A DNA stretch of 64,000 nt from Parvimonas sp015257355 (lineage in GTDB: Bacteria; Bacillota; Clostridia; Tissierellales; Peptoniphilaceae): assembly GCF_050262165.1 (NCBI RefSeq), contig NZ_CP189844.1; one strand, given 5' to 3'. The position numbers were made by a program, and so were the translations under genes. Within the stretch, counting starts at the first letter, position 1. Each line of letters begins with the position of its first letter. Shown one piece after another: positions 1 to 9,311 of the stretch. The notes below the pieces were generated by a model that had not been told where the DNA came from, searched no databases, and saw nothing but the letters and a program-made list of their open reading frames with translations.

Positions 1-1002
1 AAGCAAGACTGTATCCCCAATCTTTACATCATCAATGTCAGATACATCTATCATTGTTTGATCCATACAAACTCTTCCTAATATTTTAGCTTTTTTATTA
101 TTAATTTTAACATATCCTTTATTACTTAATTCATATGGATATCCATCTGCATAACCTACAGAAATTGTTGCCACTTTTATTGTTTTATTCGCACAAAAGG
201 CTCTACCATATCCTACTGTATCACCTTTATGAATATATTTTATATTACTTATAGTACTTACAAAGCTTACAACAGTATCCATTTTAATTTTAGAATTATC
301 TTTCACATACTCTGAAGGGTAATGTCCATAAATACCAATTCCAACTCTTACCATATCATAATAATAACTATGAAGAAGTGAACCTCCATCATTTGCAATA
401 TGTAACATAGGAACTTTAAGTTTTTCATTTACTAAAATATGTTTAACTTTTTCAAATCTTTCTACTTGTAATTTAGTGAAAGAATAATCTTCAATATCTG
501 AAACACATAAGTGAGTAAACATTCCTTTAACTACAATATTTTTCATAGAATAAATTTCTTTTAAATAATCTTTAAGATTATCGTCAATTAAAAAACCAAG
601 TCTATTCATTCCTGTATCAATTTTTATATGAATCTTACATTTTTTTCTACATTTAGCAGAAATTTCGTTTAGTTCTCTTATCATTCCTATATTATAAACA
701 GTTAATTCAACATTATTTTTTATTAACTTTTCAAATAGTGCATTCGGAACATAACCTAGAATTAAAATTGGTAATTTAATTTTCTTTTTTCTAAGCTCCA
801 TAGCCTCGGAAAAATTTGCAACACAAAAATAGTCAGCACCTTGTTTTTGCAAGAATTCTGCAACAGTACAAGCGCCAAGACCATACGCATTTGCTTTTAA
901 AACAATTCCAACTTTCGCTCCATTACATTTTTCTTTAATTTTTAAAAAATTATCCTTTAATTTATCTAAATCCACAAAAATTAATGATTGATTTTCATAC
1001 AT
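1..1002 (-). CDS. alr: Alanine racemase, C-terminus cut by window edge
   Basis: PLP enzyme interconverting L- and D-alanine for peptidoglycan, cytoplasmic. The start ATG lies four bases after the stop of the upstream acpS-nnrD gene, whose last codons supply the AGGAAG ribosome site. Near the N-terminus VLKANAYGLG carries the PLP-binding lysine. Further on, VRVGIGIYG and the GDTVGYGRAF segment (expected catalytic tyrosine) are seen. 334 codons are present against a family length near 370-390, so only a short C-terminal piece is missing. alr next to acpS/nnr is a common Firmicutes arrangement. Confidence 0.95.
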   Translation of the reverse strand, partial: MYENQSLIFVDLDKLKDNFLKIKEKCNGAKVGIVLKANAYGLGACTVAEFLQKQGADYFCVANFSEAMELRKKKIKLPILILGYVPNALFEKLIKNNVELTVYNIGMIRELNEISAKCRKKCKIHIKIDTGMNRLGFLIDDNLKDYLKEIYSMKNIVVKGMFTHLCVSDIEDYSFTKLQVERFEKVKHILVNEKLKVPMLHIANDGGSLLHSYYYDMVRVGIGIYGHYPSEYVKDNSKIKMDTVVSFVSTISNIKYIHKGDTVGYGRAFCANKTIKVATISVGYADGYPYELSNKGYVKINNKKAKILGRVCMDQTMIDVSDIDDVKIGDTVLL

Positions 1003-1006
1003 ACTA

Positions 1007-2230
1007 TCACTTCCTAATAAATTTAATTGCCTTTGGTAAATATTTGATTATATCTGATGCTAGCAAAGAGTCTTCTCCTATTTCTTCTTCGGCAAAATCT
1101 CCAGATAAACCATGTAAAAATACTCCTAGTTTAGCAGACGCAAACGGATCTAATCCTTGACCTAAGAAAGATAAAATAATTCCCGTCAAACAATCACCAC
1201 TACCTGCTGTTGCCATTCCTGAATTACCAGTTTGATTAATAAATATATCTTTACTTGACTTAACAATTGTATTTTTACCTTTTAAAACTAGAGTAAAATT
1301 TGTATTATTTTTATAAAACTTATTAATACATTCTTCTCTATTTACTTTGATTTCATTTAAATCATATGAGGAAAATCTTGAAAACTCTGCTTCATGAGGA
1401 GTTATAACTATATTATTCCTATTTATGATTTTAAAATCTATATCTTTCAAAAAATATATAGCATCAGCATCTATTACAATTGGTTTTTTATATGTTTTAA
1501 AAATGATTTCTAATAATTGTAAATTTTCTTTATTTCTACCCAATCCACAACCTATTGCTATTGCATCTAAATTACTAATTCTATTAAGTATATCGTCAAT
1601 ATATTTTAAAGTAAAACAACCTTTATTTTCATCAGAAATTGGTAATATAATATTTTCAATTGCTTTTACTTCTAAAATATTAGAAATAGATTTAGGACAA
1701 ATATTATAAACAAGTCCACTTCCAGTTCTAAGAGAAGATTTGGCACACAAGTCAACACTTCCACTCATACCAATACTCCCACCAACAATTCCAACTTTTC
1801 CAAAGTCACCTTTATGTCCATCTTTCTTTCTACTTGGCATGAGTTTCTTTATTTCACAAATATCTATATTTTCATATTTAATATTTAAAAGTTTTACTTC
1901 TACAACTGCAATAGCATAATCTCCATCATGAGAAACTGAACATGAAATATCTTCAATTTTTTTAACTATATCATTATGAATAATTAAATCTGGTTTTCCG
2001 GAAAAATTGTGTGTAATTTCAACATCTATAGGTCTAACACTTCCAAAGCCAGTTCCAATAGCCTTAACAAATGCTTCTTTTAAAGAAAATATTCCAGCAA
2101 TAGTCTCTTCCCTATTTCCAGTATTTAATATATAATTATTTTCATCATGAGTAAAATATCTATCTAAAAACTTGTCTAAATTTTTCATACTTGAAAATCT
2201 AGAAATATTACAAATATCTATACCTATCAT
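1007..2230 (-). CDS. AcpS-NnrD fusion: holo-ACP synthase + ADP-dependent NAD(P)HX dehydratase
   Basis: Two enzymes in one 407-residue chain. Residues about 1-115 are holo-[acyl-carrier-protein] synthase: MIGIDICNISRF with the metal-binding Asp, then FSLKEAFVKAIGTG. It would attach phosphopantetheine to ACP. From about residue 130 the chain is the C-terminal domain of the YjeF/Nnr family: GKVGIVGGSIGMSG, VITPHEAEFSR and the nucleotide loop NSGMATAGSGDCLTG, i.e. the dehydratase repairing hydrated NAD(P)H. The NnrE epimerase domain normally fused to NnrD is absent. The start overlaps the upstream stop by one base (TAATG), implying translational coupling. No stop or frame break is seen at the domain junction. 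Confidence 0.9.
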   Translation of the reverse strand: MIGIDICNISRFSSMKNLDKFLDRYFTHDENNYILNTGNREETIAGIFSLKEAFVKAIGTGFGSVRPIDVEITHNFSGKPDLIIHNDIVKKIEDISCSVSHDGDYAIAVVEVKLLNIKYENIDICEIKKLMPSRKKDGHKGDFGKVGIVGGSIGMSGSVDLCAKSSLRTGSGLVYNICPKSISNILEVKAIENIILPISDENKGCFTLKYIDDILNRISNLDAIAIGCGLGRNKENLQLLEIIFKTYKKPIVIDADAIYFLKDIDFKIINRNNIVITPHEAEFSRFSSYDLNEIKVNREECINKFYKNNTNFTLVLKGKNTIVKSSKDIFINQTGNSGMATAGSGDCLTGIILSFLGQGLDPFASAKLGVFLHGLSGDFAEEEIGEDSLLASDIIKYLPKAIKFIRK

Positions 2231-3609
2231 TATTCAAATTCATCCACTTCTTTTTTTACAAAATTATTTTCTAAAGAATTATATAAATCTTCATAATTTA
2301 AAGCTAATATTTCTTCAGGTTGATCTATATTTTTTAAGAAATATCTTATTTTATTTTCAATTTCTTTCATACTTTTAAAAGTAATTAAGTTTGGAGAATA
2401 TGAATTACAAATAAACTCCATTACTACATAAGAAATATCCCATTTTAATTTGCTCTTATCTTCATTTGATATATTCAAATCATCTACAGCTCTTTTTACT
2501 CTTTTTACAACTGCATAAACTATAAATTCAGAAAACAACACAAATTCTTCGGAAAATTCATTCTCTTCAATATCTCGAATTACCGAGAAAATTAAATTCC
2601 ATTTAAAGTCTTTATTAACTAGATCTAAAAGACCTAATCCGAATTTTTCACATAAATCATTTTTAAATTCAATAGTATTAGCAATTTCAAAAGTTTCTCC
2701 AATTATAATTGTCCTAGAATTTGCTCCATTCAATCTATTTAAAAATTTAACAAAATAATCTTCGTATTTCATTGAATTATAATACTTGTTCTTAGAAAAT
2801 ATATAATCAACAATGATATCAGCACAATCTTTAAAGTCAACAACAAATCCTGTACTTTCTTTTATTTTAACAGAATATAAATCATGCAACATTTTAGACA
2901 CTATTGTCTTTAACTGTATTTTTGAAGAATCATAATTACTTTTATCCTCAACATTTTTTAAATGATAATATACACTTTGAAGTTGATTGTCTATCATTGA
3001 TAAATTTGCTTTAATAGAAAACATAATTGAACGAATAAAATCTTCTGTAACCATATAATTAAAATTCTTATATAATACTCTGTGATCTATCTCTCCCCAA
3101 AAAATATTGACTAATGATTTGATTTGAAGTTCAAAATTTACAAAATAGTCACCTTCAACAACGTAACGGCCATCTATTTTATATATCTCAAATCCATTTT
3201 TTTGAAATGTTGGTTGTTTTTCACTTAAATTCAATTCTATATTAGAATTTAATTCACTTCTAAAAAAACCATCTTCTAATTGAATAGTAAAATTTTTAGA
3301 AATTTCATCAAAAATTTTCTGTTCATCATCAATAAATCTACATTCAACTCTAATTCCTATTAAATCAGGTAGATTTTCAATTGCAACTTTATGATTTGGA
3401 TATTTATAATAATAATTATTTCTTAATAATTTTTCTCTAATACTATCTTCACTCTTAATTCTAGTGGTTGTATTAATAAAAAAATCGCAATTCAAAAAAA
3501 TATCATTAAAAAATTTTTTTAATGCATCTGAAGAAGTGGTAATAAATTCAATATTATTATCCATATGTTCTATTGATTTTTCTAAAAATTGAAATATTTC
3601 AAGCTTCAA
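2230..3609 (-). CDS. RelA/SpoT-domain protein (probable alarmone synthetase)
   Basis: About 459 residues. The N-terminal ~210 residues look like a RelA/SpoT nucleotidyltransferase: RIKSEDSIREKL, then DLIGIRVECRF and later FWGEIDHRVLYK, the positions that bind GTP/ATP in (p)ppGpp synthetases. No HD hydrolase domain precedes it and no TGS/ACT domains follow. The C-terminal half looks helical and I do not recognise it. I chose the TTG start at 3609 because a strong GGAGGTG site sits just upstream; the in-frame GTG at 3627 would put that site inside the gene. First gene of an apparent operon with acpS-nnrD and alr. Synthetase activity is inferred. Confidence 0.75.
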   Translation of the reverse strand: MKLEIFQFLEKSIEHMDNNIEFITTSSDALKKFFNDIFLNCDFFINTTTRIKSEDSIREKLLRNNYYYKYPNHKVAIENLPDLIGIRVECRFIDDEQKIFDEISKNFTIQLEDGFFRSELNSNIELNLSEKQPTFQKNGFEIYKIDGRYVVEGDYFVNFELQIKSLVNIFWGEIDHRVLYKNFNYMVTEDFIRSIMFSIKANLSMIDNQLQSVYYHLKNVEDKSNYDSSKIQLKTIVSKMLHDLYSVKIKESTGFVVDFKDCADIIVDYIFSKNKYYNSMKYEDYFVKFLNRLNGANSRTIIIGETFEIANTIEFKNDLCEKFGLGLLDLVNKDFKWNLIFSVIRDIEENEFSEEFVLFSEFIVYAVVKRVKRAVDDLNISNEDKSKLKWDISYVVMEFICNSYSPNLITFKSMKEIENKIRYFLKNIDQPEEILALNYEDLYNSLENNFVKKEVDEFE

Positions 3610-3671
3610 AAAAACACCTCCAATCACAAAAATATTTTACCATAGATTGTTAATATTTACAATGATATACA

Positions 3672-3697
3672 TTAAAAAAGACTGCATAAGCAGTCTT
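3672..3697 (-). terminator. Intrinsic terminator after patB
   Basis: Perfect 8-bp stem AAGACTGC/GCAGTCTT with a TTAT loop followed by a T run on the minus strand, starting a few bases after the patB stop. It separates patB from the RelA-like operon. Confidence 0.9.
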
Positions 3698-3701
3698 AAT
3701 T

Positions 3702-4892
3702 TTATAAAGTATCTACAACTTTTTTTAATCTATTTAATCCGTCAATTAGCATTTCTTTATTACATGCTATATTCATTCTAAAGAAAAGTCTTGCATTTTC
3801 TCCATAGTTTATTCCGGAATTAAGTAATAATTTACCTTCGTTTATTAGTTTTTGATGTAATTCATCATGATCAACATCGAACTCTCTAAGGTCTAACCAC
3901 AATAAGAAACTAGCTTGAGGTCTTTTTACTTTAACTTTTGGAATTTCTCTTTTAATAAAATCAATTGCAAAATCAATATTATCCTCAATATAACTAATAC
4001 ATTCTTCAAACCATTGTTTTCCATAAGTATATGCTGCAACAAAACCTACTGCTGCAAAACTTGCCATATGGAAAATTCCATAACCTACAAGACCTTCAAT
4101 AAAACTATTTCTTAACTCTTCATTAGGTATAATCGCAACAGATTGAGAAAGTCCCGCAATATTAAAAGTTTTACTAGGTGCTGTTAAAGTAACAGTATTA
4201 TATAGAAAATCTTCATTAATAGAAGCTATTGGAATATGTTTATAGTCTTTAAGAATTAAGTCGCCATGGATTTCATCTGAAACCATTAATACATTATGCT
4301 TTCTACAAATTCTTCCATATTCTTCTAATTCTTCTTTAGTCCATACCCTTCCTACTGGATTATGAGGACTACATAATACACTTAACTTAACATTATTTTC
4401 TATTATTTTCTTTTCAAAATCTACAAAATCTATTACATATTTATCTTCTAATTCAACTAGTGGATTTTCAACGACAATTCTTTTATTTAATTCAATTACA
4501 TTAAAGAAAGGAGGATAAACCGGAGTGTTAATAATAATTGTATCTCCCTCTTTTGTATTTTTTAAAATTGTATTTGCGATCCCTGGAACTACTCCTGGAA
4601 CAGGAACTATCCATTCTTTTTTTATTTCCCAGTTATTTTTTTCTTTTTGCCAATCTATAAATGAAGTAAAAAATTTTTCACAAGGACAATCATATCCTAT
4701 TACACCATTTGAAATTGGCTCTTTTAAAGCATCTAAAATTTCATTACAACATTTAAATTCCATATCAGCAATAGACATAGACAAAATTGAATGATCATTT
4801 TTAGGAGCTCCGGCTGCTATCATATTATTCCATTTTTCAGCATGTGAATTTTTTCTATCTACATATTCGTCAAAATCATAACATTTACTCAT
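3702..4892 (-). CDS. patB: PatB/MalY-family aminotransferase / cystathionine beta-lyase
   Basis: 396-residue fold-type I PLP enzyme. Seen: SDEIHGDL (Asp contacting the PLP ring nitrogen) and TAPSKTFNIAGL with the Schiff-base lysine. The N-terminal SILSMSIADMEF segment is typical of the MalY/PatB subgroup. Members cleave cystathionine or cysteine S-conjugates to thiol, pyruvate and ammonia, so a role in methionine synthesis or H2S release is likely; substrate cannot be fixed from sequence. Start ATG has AGGAGAT upstream. It follows metK in the same direction, which fits a sulfur amino-acid role. Confidence 0.88.
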   Translation of the reverse strand: MSKCYDFDEYVDRKNSHAEKWNNMIAAGAPKNDHSILSMSIADMEFKCCNEILDALKEPISNGVIGYDCPCEKFFTSFIDWQKEKNNWEIKKEWIVPVPGVVPGIANTILKNTKEGDTIIINTPVYPPFFNVIELNKRIVVENPLVELEDKYVIDFVDFEKKIIENNVKLSVLCSPHNPVGRVWTKEELEEYGRICRKHNVLMVSDEIHGDLILKDYKHIPIASINEDFLYNTVTLTAPSKTFNIAGLSQSVAIIPNEELRNSFIEGLVGYGIFHMASFAAVGFVAAYTYGKQWFEECISYIEDNIDFAIDFIKREIPKVKVKRPQASFLLWLDLREFDVDHDELHQKLINEGKLLLNSGINYGENARLFFRMNIACNKEMLIDGLNRLKKVVDTL

Positions 4893-4922
4893 AATATAAT
4901 CTCCTGTAATAAATATGCTTAA

Positions 4923-6101
4923 CTATATCAATTTTTTTATTTCTTCTATCTTATCTAATCTTTCCCAAGGTAAATCTAAATCATTCCTTCCAAAGTGACC
5001 ATAAGCGGCAATTTGACGATAAATAGGTCTTCTTAAATCTAAAATATCAATAATTGCTGCAGGTCTTAAGTCAAATACTTTCTTAACAATTTCTATAATC
5101 TTATCATCTGAAATTTTTCCTGTTCCAAACGTATCTACATAAATAGAAAGTGGCTTAGCAACACCTATAGCATAAGAAATTCCAATTTCTAATTTTTCAC
5201 AAATTCCACTAGCTACAATATTTTTTGCAATATATCTAGCCATATATGCACCAGATCTATCTACTTTTGTTGGATCCTTTCCTGAGAAGGCTCCACCACC
5301 ATGTCTTCCAAAACCACCATAAGTATCAACAATTATTTTTCTACCAGTTAATCCAGCATCTCCCATTGGGCCACCAATTTCAAAACGGCCAGTAGGATTC
5401 ACATAAATTTTTGTATTTTCATCTATTAAATTAGATGGAATAACTTCATTAATCACTACTTCTTTAATATCTTTTTCTATTTGTTCTGTTTTAACTGATG
5501 GACTATGTTGAGTTGAAACAACTATCGCTTCTATTCTTGTTGGAATCCCATCAATATATTCAACTGTTATTTGACTCTTACCATCTGGTCTTAAATACGA
5601 TAATATATTATTTTTTCTAACATATGATAATCTCTTTGATAGCTTATGGGCTAATGTTATAGGTAATGGCATAAACTCTTCAGTTTCAGTACATGCATAT
5701 CCAAACATCATTCCTTGATCTCCTGCACCAACTGAATTATATTTATCTTCATTTCCTTTTTTGTATTCTAATGCATTATCGACACCTAATGCAATATCTC
5801 TTGACTGTTCATTGATACTTGTAACTACAGAACAAGTTAAAGCATCAAATCCATATTTGGCTCTTGTGTATCCAATATCTTTTAAAACATTTCTAACTAT
5901 ACTTTGTATATCAACATATTCAGAAGTTGTTATTTCACCAACAACCATTACAATTCCAGTTGTTGTTAAAGTTTCACAAGCAACTCTTGCTACTGGATCA
6001 ACTTTTAAAATTTCATCTAATACAGCATCAGAAATTTGATCACAGACTTTATCAGGATGTCCTTCAGTTACAGACTCTGATGTAAATAAAACTTTTTTCA
6101 T
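4923..6101 (-). CDS. metK: S-adenosylmethionine synthetase
   Basis: 392 residues, normal for the family. Makes SAM from methionine and ATP in the cytosol. Signature motifs in order: N-terminal TEGHPDKVCDQISDA (ATP/Mg site), GAGDQGMMFGYA, and GGGAFSGKDPTKVDRS (P-loop-like signature 2). It begins 10 bases after ispF in the opposite sense of numbering, and no SAM riboswitch is seen in front of it, so it is probably read from the ispD-ispF promoter or a short local one. Confidence 0.98.
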   Translation of the reverse strand: MKKVLFTSESVTEGHPDKVCDQISDAVLDEILKVDPVARVACETLTTTGIVMVVGEITTSEYVDIQSIVRNVLKDIGYTRAKYGFDALTCSVVTSINEQSRDIALGVDNALEYKKGNEDKYNSVGAGDQGMMFGYACTETEEFMPLPITLAHKLSKRLSYVRKNNILSYLRPDGKSQITVEYIDGIPTRIEAIVVSTQHSPSVKTEQIEKDIKEVVINEVIPSNLIDENTKIYVNPTGRFEIGGPMGDAGLTGRKIIVDTYGGFGRHGGGAFSGKDPTKVDRSGAYMARYIAKNIVASGICEKLEIGISYAIGVAKPLSIYVDTFGTGKISDDKIIEIVKKVFDLRPAAIIDILDLRRPIYRQIAAYGHFGRNDLDLPWERLDKIEEIKKLI

Positions 6102-6111
6102 TTTTACCCCC

Positions 6112-6585
6112 TTAAATTTTTTCTAATAAAACTACTGCATGAGAAGATATTCCTTCTTCTCTACCTTCAAATCCTAAATGTTCTGTTGTAGTAGCTTTAA
6201 TACTTATATTTTCAATATCAGTTTCTAAAACCTTTGAGATATTTTTTCTCATTTCTAATATAAAACCAGCAAGTTTTGGCTTTTGAGCACAAATTACACT
6301 GTCAACATTACCAATTTTATATCCTTTTTCTTTCATAAGTCTAATAACTTCTTTAGTCATTATTAATGAACTTATATCTTTATACTTAGGATCATTATCT
6401 GGAAATAATTTTCCTATATCACCCAAACATAAAGCACCAATTACTGCATCATTAATAGCGTGTACTAAAACATCTGCATCACTATGTCCTAAAAGACCTT
6501 TATCATGTTCTATTTTAACTCCACCTATTATTAAATCACGACCAACAACCAATTCATGAACATCAAATCCAAGTCCAATTCTCAT
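6112..6585 (-). CDS. ispF: 2-C-methyl-D-erythritol 2,4-cyclodiphosphate synthase
   Basis: 157 residues. MEP-pathway step forming the cyclic diphosphate. MRIGLGFDVHEL with metal-binding Asp and His opens the protein; GHSDADVLVHAINDA carries the third metal ligand; the C-terminal KATTTEHLGFEGREEGI segment is the classic CDP-binding region. Two bases separate it from ispD, so the pair is cotranscribed and probably coupled. Confidence 0.97.
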   Translation of the reverse strand: MRIGLGFDVHELVVGRDLIIGGVKIEHDKGLLGHSDADVLVHAINDAVIGALCLGDIGKLFPDNDPKYKDISSLIMTKEVIRLMKEKGYKIGNVDSVICAQKPKLAGFILEMRKNISKVLETDIENISIKATTTEHLGFEGREEGISSHAVVLLEKI

Positions 6586-6587
6586 AA

Positions 6588-7274
6588 TTAAATACCTCTT
6601 TCTAATAATACTCTAGCATAAAAAATATCTTCCTTAGTTGTAATTTTTATATTTGAATATTCTCCTTCAACAAGTTTTATTTTGACATTTAAGTTTTCTA
6701 CAATTGAAGAATCATCTGTTACAAAACCATTATCTTTAAAATATTTCTTGTAGCCTTCCAAAATAACTTCCTTACTAAAAGCCTGAGGAGTTTGAATATT
6801 ATATAAAGATCTTCTATCAGGAGTAGAAATTACCTCAAAATCATTAGAGACAACTTTAATTGTATCTTTTGATTTAACCCCTGTTATTACAGCTTTATAA
6901 TTATCTAGTTCATTTATTACATTTAAAATAGTTTTTTTACTGATTAGAGGCCTTGCACCATCATGACATAATACAAATTCTGAGTTCCTTGATACTTCTA
7001 AAAGTCCATTATAAGCAGACTCCTCCCTAGAAGAGCCTCCTTCAACCAATTTTATATTTAAATAGAATTTTTTTAGTATGTTTTTGAAATCTTCAAAAAA
7101 TTCTTTTTTGGTTACTAAAATTATTTCATTAATCTCAGGTATATCAATAAAAGCACTAATAGTTCTTTCTATAACAGTTTGTCCGCACAAATCTAAAAAT
7201 ATTTTATTTGTATCTAAACCCATTCTATTTGAAGAACCCGCAGCAACAATTATAGCAGAAATTTTTTTTGTCAT
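6588..7274 (-). CDS. ispD: 2-C-methyl-D-erythritol 4-phosphate cytidylyltransferase
   Basis: 228 residues. Makes CDP-methylerythritol from MEP and CTP. The glycine-rich CTP-binding loop IIVAAGSSNRMG is at the N-terminus (a longer track of basic residues follows), VLCHDGARPLI is the second conserved block, and DDSSIVE is near the C-terminus. First gene of the ispD-ispF pair. Upstream a TACAAT hexamer could be a -10 box but no convincing -35 was found. Confidence 0.96.
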   Translation of the reverse strand: MTKKISAIIVAAGSSNRMGLDTNKIFLDLCGQTVIERTISAFIDIPEINEIILVTKKEFFEDFKNILKKFYLNIKLVEGGSSREESAYNGLLEVSRNSEFVLCHDGARPLISKKTILNVINELDNYKAVITGVKSKDTIKVVSNDFEVISTPDRRSLYNIQTPQAFSKEVILEGYKKYFKDNGFVTDDSSIVENLNVKIKLVEGEYSNIKITTKEDIFYARVLLERGI

Positions 7275-7392
7275 AATTCCACCTCGACCTATATTGTATC
7301 ATATTTTAAATTTCTTTTCTAGATTTAAAAGTAACTTTTTAAAAAAGTAAAATTAAATAAATTTAGAATAATTATCTAAGTGAAAATTATAA

Positions 7393-7426
7393 AAAATAAA
7401 AAAGCGATGAATAATCACCGCCTTTT
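7393..7426 (-). terminator. Terminator after rhodanese lipoprotein gene
   Basis: Minus-strand stem GCGGTGA/TCATCGC (one G-T pair) with a TTAT loop, followed by a T run; starts just after the stop codon at 7431. Confidence 0.85.
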
Positions 7427-7430
7427 AAAA

Positions 7431-7841
7431 TTATTTTACAAGTTCATATTGATATTGTTTAACACCTTGTGCATTAAATACATTAGTATAACCTAATTTT
7501 TTTAATTTTTCTAAAGCTTTACCACTTTTATTTCCAGTGTTGCAGTAAAGAATAATTTTTGTGTCTTTTTTAGGGAATTTAGCTTCAATTTCTTTTTCAA
7601 TTACATCTTCTGGAATGTTAAGAGCATCTTTAATATGTCCTTCACTGTATTGTGCAGTAGGTCTAACATCAATTACTGTAGCACCTTTTTTTTGTTCTTC
7701 TAAAAGAGTTTCCCCTTTCATAACTTCTGTTTTACTTTCAGCTTTATTGTCAGCTGTTTTGTTATCACTCTTTGCTCCACAACCAACTAAAGTAGTTGCT
7801 GTAATTAATGATAAAAGTAACATTTTAGATAATTTTTTCAT
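7431..7841 (-). CDS. Rhodanese-domain lipoprotein
   Basis: 136 residues. A lysine-rich N-terminus and hydrophobic stretch end in the lipobox LVGC, so the mature protein should be a membrane-anchored extracytoplasmic lipoprotein. A short charged linker is followed by a single rhodanese domain (ATVIDVRPTAQYSEGHIKDA) with the active-site loop YCNTGNKSG, cysteine present. Rhodaneses move sulfane sulfur or act in thiol redox; the substrate is not known here. Its own SD (AGGAGGAAAATT) and terminator make it monocistronic. Confidence 0.88.
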   Translation of the reverse strand: MKKLSKMLLLSLITATTLVGCGAKSDNKTADNKAESKTEVMKGETLLEEQKKGATVIDVRPTAQYSEGHIKDALNIPEDVIEKEIEAKFPKKDTKIILYCNTGNKSGKALEKLKKLGYTNVFNAQGVKQYQYELVK

Positions 7842-7941
7842 AATTTTCCTCCTAAAATTTATTCATATAGATAATAACATATAATAAGTTATAAGTAAAA
7901 TAGTATTTTCTTATAATCTACATCATTTTTATAAAAAAAAC

Positions 7942-9153
7942 TTATTTAACTATATTTATTATGTCATTACATATATTTTCCCAGCTATATTTGATTATTT
8001 TTGCTGTAAAATCTTTTTCATATTGGTAATTATACAAATTATTTATCTGCTTTTCTAAACCTAAACTTAGCCTATTAATATAATCTTCAACTTCAGTTTC
8101 TAATATTTTATCTGTATCATAAAGAACTGGCATTTTTACAAAAACTATATTATTTGATTCTGTAATTTCTTTTCCCACAAAATCAATGAAATTCTCAAGT
8201 TCATTCATTACGACCTTCAATCCACATGCTAAAGCTTCTATTGTTACAAGTGAAAGTCCTTCATAAAAAGAAGGCATAACAAAAATGTCACAATCTCTAA
8301 ATAAATCGGAAATTTCTCCTTTGCTCATATATCCATAAAGTTTGACCTTGTCTTTTAACTTATTTGAATAATCTATGATTTCTTCAAATTCATTACCCGT
8401 TCCACTTCCTGCTAGTATCAATTCTATGTTATATTTATCTTTAATCTTTTCAAAAGCTTTTAGTAGATATATTATTCCTTTTGATCTACTAAATTTTCCA
8501 GCATATATAAGTTTAATTTTAGAATTTTTATTGTATATCTTATCTTTTCCTTTATAGCAGAAATCTATATCATAACCTCCACCTATAACATAAATTTTAT
8601 CTGGACTGTAATTAAAAACATTTATAATCTCAATTTTTTGTTTTTCAGATAAACAAAAAATACCATCTAGTTTTGGTATATTGCTGTATATAAATTCTTT
8701 ATGAGTATCATTTTTATATAACTGTCTTAAATCAGTACCATGACAAAACCCAAAAACTTTACATTTTAGTTCTAAACTAGCTACAATTGATGACATTATG
8801 TACAAATGATTTGTAAAAATAATATCAGGATTAAAACTTCTAATTACATCTTTAATTCTATTTGTAAAAACATCTATATATTTTTCAAAACTATCACCTA
8901 TTAGATTAGAAAATAAATATGACTCGTATGGCATTACATCACTCATTCCTACAACAGGGAATGGCAAATCATTAGTCTTAAAATTTATAATCTCATAATC
9001 ATCAAAATTAGTCTCTATTATATCATCTTCGTTCATGCAACATACTACTTTTTGAATAAAATTCATTTTTTTTAAATTTTTATAAACTTCAGTTAAATAT
9101 ATTCCACTTCCAGTTTTTGATGGATATTGACTAATTAAATGTAAAACTTTCAA
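7942..9153 (-). CDS. GT4-family glycosyltransferase
   Basis: 403 residues, GT-B fold. N-terminal VLHLISQYPSKTGSGIYLTEV is the acceptor-side glycine-rich opening. The C-terminal nucleotide-sugar half has YAGKFSRSKGIIYLLKAF and the E-x7-E type motif FYEGLSLVTIEALACGL. It probably transfers a sugar in surface polysaccharide or glycolipid synthesis, but no glycan cluster surrounds it, so the acceptor is unknown. The start is TTG with AAGGAGAA about ten bases upstream. No clear terminator follows. Confidence 0.88.
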   Translation of the reverse strand: MKVLHLISQYPSKTGSGIYLTEVYKNLKKMNFIQKVVCCMNEDDIIETNFDDYEIINFKTNDLPFPVVGMSDVMPYESYLFSNLIGDSFEKYIDVFTNRIKDVIRSFNPDIIFTNHLYIMSSIVASLELKCKVFGFCHGTDLRQLYKNDTHKEFIYSNIPKLDGIFCLSEKQKIEIINVFNYSPDKIYVIGGGYDIDFCYKGKDKIYNKNSKIKLIYAGKFSRSKGIIYLLKAFEKIKDKYNIELILAGSGTGNEFEEIIDYSNKLKDKVKLYGYMSKGEISDLFRDCDIFVMPSFYEGLSLVTIEALACGLKVVMNELENFIDFVGKEITESNNIVFVKMPVLYDTDKILETEVEDYINRLSLGLEKQINNLYNYQYEKDFTAKIIKYSWENICNDIINIVK

Positions 9154-9255
9154 TACAATAATTCTCCTTACACAACAACATTTTTTTAATTTAAAATAAA
9201 TATCGACTTAACTGTTACTTGCTAATTATAACATATAATATAATAAAAAAAAAGC

Positions 9256-9278
9256 AAAAAAAAAGCTCCACACGGAGC
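9256..9278 (-). terminator. Terminator after rpsT
   Basis: Stem GCTCC/GGAGC with a GTGT loop followed by nine T on the minus strand. A second, weaker hairpin (about 9283-9311, stem TAGTGTGT with wobble partner) sits between it and the rpsT stop. Confidence 0.9.
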
Positions 9279-9311
9279 ATATATAATGTGTTGGATCCAT
9301 ACACACTATAT

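Noticed and set aside
6102..7430. SAM riboswitch controlling metK
   Set aside because: No S-box or other SAM-aptamer core is visible upstream of metK or ispD.
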